NCBI RefSeq assembly: GCF_001514495.1 | Contig: NZ_BCNM01000039.1 | Span: forward strand, 1-34,439 | Direction: 5' to 3' | Length of the DNA: 34,439 bases | From: Paenibacillus pabuli NBRC 13638 | Lineage (GTDB): Bacteria > Bacillota > Bacilli > Paenibacillales > Paenibacillaceae | Part shown: positions 31,181-34,439 of the stretch, piece after piece | How positions within the stretch are numbered: the stretch's first letter is position 1 | Layout: each line of letters begins with the position of its first letter | Notes under the pieces: generated by a model | Seen by the model: the letters and a program-made list of their open reading frames with translations, nothing else | Told to the model about the DNA's origin: nothing | Databases searched by the model: none | Translations under genes and position numbers: made by a program

Positions 31181-32083
31181 TCATCTTTGCTGATATAAGG
31201 ACTCCATATATTGCAAGGATCGCCGCGCATATTCATAGGGATTATGGATCGCAGGATCCTGCTCCCCTTCAAGCATCGCCCAGCCATCATACCCTCGGGT
31301 GATCAGTTCCTGCAGAATCGGTGCAAAATCTATACAACCATCCCCGGGAACCGTAAATACACCTTTACGAATACAGCCAACAAAATCGTACTGCTCTGCC
31401 CGCGCTTCATCCAGCACTTGTGGACGGATATCCTTGAGGTGGATGTAGGCAATCCGGTCATAATGTTTGCGCAAGAGCGTTAGCGGGTTGGATCCACCGT
31501 AGTAGGCATGGCCTGTGTCATAGAGCAAATAAACAAGCGATGGGTCAGTCAGCTCCATCAGTTTATCGATTTCCTCCGGCTGCTCGACTACCGTGCCGCC
31601 GTGATGGTGATATGTCAGTTTCAAGCCGTGCTCACGGGCAATGGCACCTGCTTCGTTCAGCCCCTCAGCAAGAACATGCCATTCGGATTCGTTGAGTCTC
31701 AGCACCTCTTTTTCATTCGGTGTCCGCCTTGGATCAAAATGCAGGGACCCTCCCACTTCCGCCGTGCTAATCACCGTACTGCCCATCGATTGCAGAAACT
31801 CCGCATGCCTGCGATAGCTATCCAGCTCAGACTGACGATATGCCGGGTCGGAGAACAATACCGATTTCCACTGGGAAACGAGGCGTATGTTACGTTTGCC
31901 TAGTTCCTCTCGCAATAGATCTGGATCAGCGGGATATTTACGTCCCATCTCCGTACCTGTCAATCCGAGTCGTTGAATATCATCGAGAATCTGTTCACAC
32001 GTTGTTGCATCACCATGCTCCTTCACATCCTCTCCGACCCAGTTGATCGGATGAATCCCGAACTGAAATGGCAGCTTGTTCAT
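31181..32083 (-). CDS. iolE: myo-inosose-2 dehydratase
   Basis: Removes water from 2-keto-myo-inositol to give the diketo-deoxy-inositol. 300 residues, xylose-isomerase-like TIM barrel. IolE features are seen: FGIHPINWVGEDV at the start, QWKSVLFSD, LKLTYHHHGGTVVEQPEEID, LLYDTGHAYYGG and IAYIHLKDIRP with metal-binding His, Asp and Glu positions, and VPGDGCIDFAPIL. Start chosen at ATG 32083, where AAAGGAG...GGAG is upstream; the ten codons before it are not typical of the family. It follows iolD after 173 bases. Confidence 0.94.
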   Translation of the reverse strand: MNKLPFQFGIHPINWVGEDVKEHGDATTCEQILDDIQRLGLTGTEMGRKYPADPDLLREELGKRNIRLVSQWKSVLFSDPAYRQSELDSYRRHAEFLQSMGSTVISTAEVGGSLHFDPRRTPNEKEVLRLNESEWHVLAEGLNEAGAIAREHGLKLTYHHHGGTVVEQPEEIDKLMELTDPSLVYLLYDTGHAYYGGSNPLTLLRKHYDRIAYIHLKDIRPQVLDEARAEQYDFVGCIRKGVFTVPGDGCIDFAPILQELITRGYDGWAMLEGEQDPAIHNPYEYARRSLQYMESLYQQR

Positions 32084-32147
32084 GGCTCCACGTCTCCTTT
32101 TGTGGTTCAGCATTTTAAATCATTCGTCTTAACTCATTTCTGGTACA

Positions 32148-32173
32148 AGGATGTTTACAGGATGAAACATCCT
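32148..32173. repeat. hairpin in the iolD-iolE gap
   Basis: AGGATGTTT (32148-32156) and AAACATCCT (32165-32173) are perfect 9-bp complements around an 8-base loop. It is located in the 173-base gap between iolD and iolE. There is no T-run on the minus strand. It may set differential stability of the iolD and iolECAGB parts of the transcript. Confidence 0.4.
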
Positions 32174-32256
32174 ATTCATACAACCTGGACGAATAGATAT
32201 ATACCGATCTATATCTTGCTGATTGAAAAGCGATTTGAATTTATACAATTGCGCAA

Positions 32257-34122
32257 TTAAACGGGCCTGGCTTTTCCACGATTTAACTGCATTGCGTGAT
32301 GAGCAGCTACTACCTTTTCCTCGGTGGATACTTCTGGCACGCCCACATTCCACCAGGACTCATATCCGCCTGCATTCGTTCCAGGCACAACCCGAATTTC
32401 GATCAGCGTAGTCACATTCTCATTCCGTGCATTCCTGATCGCTTGCTCTAACTGCTCTGCCGTTTCTGCCTTGTACGCTTTGGCTCCAAGGCTGCGGGCA
32501 TGTGCCGCAAAATCCATAGGCATGTAATCCCCGGTAAGTCTTCCAGTCTCTGATTCCCGATAGCGAAACTCATTGCCGAACCCGTCACTTCCGTGCTCTC
32601 GCTGCAGATTGTGAATGCACTGGAATCCATTGTTGTTGAATAGCAAAATGGTCATCTTTTTCTGTTCCTGGAGGCTCGTCACCAGTTCAGAATGCAGCAT
32701 CAGGTAACTGCCATCACCCACCATGGCGTAGACTTCACGATCCGGCTCGGCAAGAGCTGCTCCGAATGCCCCGCTCACCTCATAGCCCATACAGGAAAAG
32801 CCGTATTCCATGTGGTAGGTTTTCGGTGCAGCCGCACGCCACAGACGGTGTAAATCTCCAGGCAAACTTCCTGCTGCGCACACAATGACCGAAGAAGGAT
32901 CAATGGTCCGGTTCACGATACCCACCGCTGTGGTCTGTGCCAGCCCCGATTCGTGTTGTACCCCATAGAGTCGATCCACTTCGGTGTTCCATTCATCCCG
33001 CAGTTCGGTGATCTCGGATGTTCCGTAACCGCTGCGGTATTGCTGTTCCTGTAAAGCCGTTTGTAAGGCTTGCAAACCTTCCCGTGCATCCGCCAGAATT
33101 GCCTCGCCACCCAGTTTTGCTGCATCCATGCCGTTCAAGTTTATATTGATGAAGGCCGCTTCAGGATGTTGAAAAGCAGACCGGGACGCTGTCGTAAAAT
33201 CCGAAAATCGAGTGCCGACGCCGATCACTACATCCGCTTCCCTGGCTAGCCTGTTGGCCGCCAGCGAGCCGGTAACCCCGATGGCTCCCACATTGAGCGG
33301 GTGGTCCCACGCCAAGGCACTCTTGCCAGCCTGCGTCTCGGCAACCGGAATACCAAATGCCTCGGCGAATTCAGCCAGCTGCACAGATGCCTCGGCATAC
33401 AACACACCGCCGCCTGCAACGATCAGCGGCCTCCTGCCACGGGCAATCTGCTGCGCCGCCCGTTCAATCGCCGCCTGGACCGGGGGGCGACGGTCCAAGT
33501 AGTGCACCTTGCGGGCGAAGAATGATTCTGGGTAATCGTACGCCTCTGCCTGTACATCCTGCGGCAGCGCCAGCGTTACCGCACCTGTCTCTGCCGGGTC
33601 CGTCAGCACGCGCATTGCCTGCGTGGCAGCGATCATCAGCTGTTCAGGACGCACGATACGATCCCAGTATTTGCTCACCACTTTAAACGGATCAGTGGCT
33701 GAAATCGTATAGTCCCCGCTGACCTCCAATTGTTGCAACACAGGATCTGGCTCACGCGTGGCAAAGTTATCACCTGGAAGCAATAAAACAGGGATCCGAT
33801 TGACCGTTGCTGTTGCCGCTGCGGTAATCATGTTCAGTGCACCGGGGCCAATAGATGTTGTACACGCATAGATCTGTCTGCGGTTCTTCTGCTTGGCATA
33901 GGCCGCTGCTGTATGAACCATGCCCTGTTCATTTTTTCCCTGCATATACGTCAGGCTTCCCGGACTGCGCTCCAGTGCCTCCCCAATGCCAGTTACGTTG
34001 CCATGTCCAAAAATGCCGATGACACCCTTCACAAACTTGGTTTCCACCCCATCAACCGAAATATATTGCTGATCCAGGTATCGGAGCAGTGCCTGAGCCA
34101 TAGTCAGTCTAATGGTTTTCAT
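32257..34122 (-). CDS. iolD: 3D-(3,5/4)-trihydroxycyclohexane-1,2-dione hydrolase
   Basis: Thiamine-diphosphate enzyme that opens the inositol-derived ring to 5-deoxy-D-glucuronate. 621 residues from ATG 34122 (625 from ATG 34134; the shorter form matches the usual MKxIRLTxAQAL start, while the longer has the better-spaced AAAGGG). Seen: FGHGNVTGIGEAL and QGKNEQGM with the ThDP glutamate region, then the ThDP motif from GDGSYLMLH (about 469) to the NNNG (about 496). First gene of the iol run, directly behind the operator array. Secure by family pattern and context. Confidence 0.95.
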   Translation of the reverse strand: MKTIRLTMAQALLRYLDQQYISVDGVETKFVKGVIGIFGHGNVTGIGEALERSPGSLTYMQGKNEQGMVHTAAAYAKQKNRRQIYACTTSIGPGALNMITAAATATVNRIPVLLLPGDNFATREPDPVLQQLEVSGDYTISATDPFKVVSKYWDRIVRPEQLMIAATQAMRVLTDPAETGAVTLALPQDVQAEAYDYPESFFARKVHYLDRRPPVQAAIERAAQQIARGRRPLIVAGGGVLYAEASVQLAEFAEAFGIPVAETQAGKSALAWDHPLNVGAIGVTGSLAANRLAREADVVIGVGTRFSDFTTASRSAFQHPEAAFININLNGMDAAKLGGEAILADAREGLQALQTALQEQQYRSGYGTSEITELRDEWNTEVDRLYGVQHESGLAQTTAVGIVNRTIDPSSVIVCAAGSLPGDLHRLWRAAAPKTYHMEYGFSCMGYEVSGAFGAALAEPDREVYAMVGDGSYLMLHSELVTSLQEQKKMTILLFNNNGFQCIHNLQREHGSDGFGNEFRYRESETGRLTGDYMPMDFAAHARSLGAKAYKAETAEQLEQAIRNARNENVTTLIEIRVVPGTNAGGYESWWNVGVPEVSTEEKVVAAHHAMQLNRGKARPV

Positions 34123-34152
34123 GTGATTGAACATCTCCCTTCCCTTTACGGG

Positions 34153-34209
34153 TTAAGCGCTTAATCTATCTAAGTTTAAGCGCCTTACCCCTAAAGGTTA
34201 AGCGCTTAA
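34153..34209 (-). promoter_or_regulatory. triple LacI-type operator array of the iol operon
   Basis: Two perfect palindromes TTAAGCGCTTAA (34153-34164 and 34198-34209), both inside the longer direct repeat GGTTAAGCGCTTAAT. A third, one-sided copy TTAAGCGCCTTA (34176-34187) lies between them. Centres are about 22-23 bases apart, close to two helical turns, so all three face the same side of the DNA. They lie between the predicted -10 and the iolD start, where a bound repressor would block initiation and elongation. Confidence 0.7.
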
Positions 34210-34214
34210 TTGAT

Positions 34215-34243
34215 ATAGTATTACAGGTTGAAGGATAAGGCAA
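34215..34243 (-). promoter_or_regulatory. predicted iol promoter
   Basis: Minus-strand -35 TTGCCT (34238-34243), a 17-base spacer and -10 TACTAT (34215-34220). The start of transcription would fall near 34208, inside the first operator, leaving a leader of about 85 nt before iolD. Confidence 0.5.
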
Positions 34244-34251
34244 GATATATT

Positions 34252-34265
34252 TGTAAGCGTTTTAA
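34252..34265 (-). promoter_or_regulatory. cre-like site upstream of the iol promoter
   Basis: TTAAAACGCTTACA on the minus strand fits the CcpA consensus TGWAARCGYTWNCW with one mismatch at position 2. It sits just upstream of the -35, where CcpA could repress during growth on glucose. It may alternatively be a fourth weak LacI operator, since both share the AARCGYTT core. Confidence 0.4.
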
Positions 34266-34395
34266 CAAAAGTGAAATCAGACCTGGTATATCCACATCGT
34301 ATTTTAATAATGCTAACTGCTGTTCCAGCAATGTCTCGATTACGTTTTTAACTATGAAGGCGAGTTCCGGGGACTGCTAAAAACGCCAAAGAACG

Positions 34396-34425
34396 CAAAA
34401 AAGAGATGGCATTAACCATCTCTTT
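34396..34425. terminator. terminator at the right edge
   Basis: A 10-bp stem AAAGAGATGG/CCATCTCTTT (34400-34409 with 34416-34425), loop CATTAA, T-run on the minus strand. It probably ends a leftward gene that lies beyond the window and insulates it from the iol promoter. Confidence 0.7.
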
Positions 34426-34439
34426 CTTGCATTTCTATA

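Noticed and set aside
34223..34377. Minus-strand open stretch of about 51 codons, leucine-rich, ending at the predicted iol promoter.
   Set aside because: No start codon with ribosome site, begins right after a stop, overlaps promoter elements; probably chance, though a gene remnant cannot be excluded.

Overview
The window reads as a chromosomal segment of a Bacillales Firmicute, most probably a Paenibacillus. The signs are AGGAGG-type ribosome binding sites, frequent TTG/GTG starts, an S-layer-homology (SLH) surface protein, a YdjO-type cold-inducible protein beside a cold-shock gene, DUF1304 and DUF4261 proteins, and a complete-looking myo-inositol (iol) operon. Species is not determinable here. 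No rRNA, tRNA, CRISPR array, insertion sequence or prophage was recognised.

Layout. (1) 1-4634: arginine catabolism. rocD-rocF run leftward, preceded by the wreck of an amino-acid ABC transporter (N-terminally truncated binding protein and a permease with an internal deletion). A divergent FCD-type GntR regulator lies at the far side. The palindrome TTGTATACAA occurs in the promoter spacer of both rocD and the broken transporter. The first ~480 bases hold no intact gene, only a possible decayed ORF. (2) 4700-9480: a methyltransferase, a Gly/Tyr-rich small protein, the cold-shock pair (ydjO-like, csp) with a long structured csp leader, a DUF6953-like protein, a CPBP protease and a PAP2 phosphatase. 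(3) 9551-14088: AraC regulator divergent from a short, divergent pyruvate kinase, then a soluble PAS-PAS chemoreceptor and an SRPBCC protein. (4) 14315-20640: a 1268-residue SLH protein, a TagA-type glycosyltransferase, a P-loop kinase translationally coupled to an AraC-type regulator, and a MOSC-domain remnant. (5) 20736-24832: MFS exporter divergent from DUF1304, DUF4261 protein, a 51-codon ORF, GNAT acetyltransferase and a membrane-anchored unknown. (6) 25174-34270: iolD-iolE-iolC-iolA-iolG-iolB-lacI, all leftward, from a promoter followed by three TTAAGCGC-type operator elements and preceded by a cre-like site.

How the parts work together. RocF and RocD convert arginine to ornithine and then glutamate semialdehyde; the adjacent GntR is the likely switch. 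IolG, E, D, B, C and A cover myo-inositol breakdown except the IolJ aldolase and a transporter, which are not in the window; the terminal LacI protein is the likely repressor in place of the DeoR-type IolR of Bacillus subtilis. The most unusual structural signals are the mutually exclusive pairings in the csp leader, the preserved GntR operators around a deleted transporter, and the loss of a conserved potassium-ligand serine in the pyruvate kinase.
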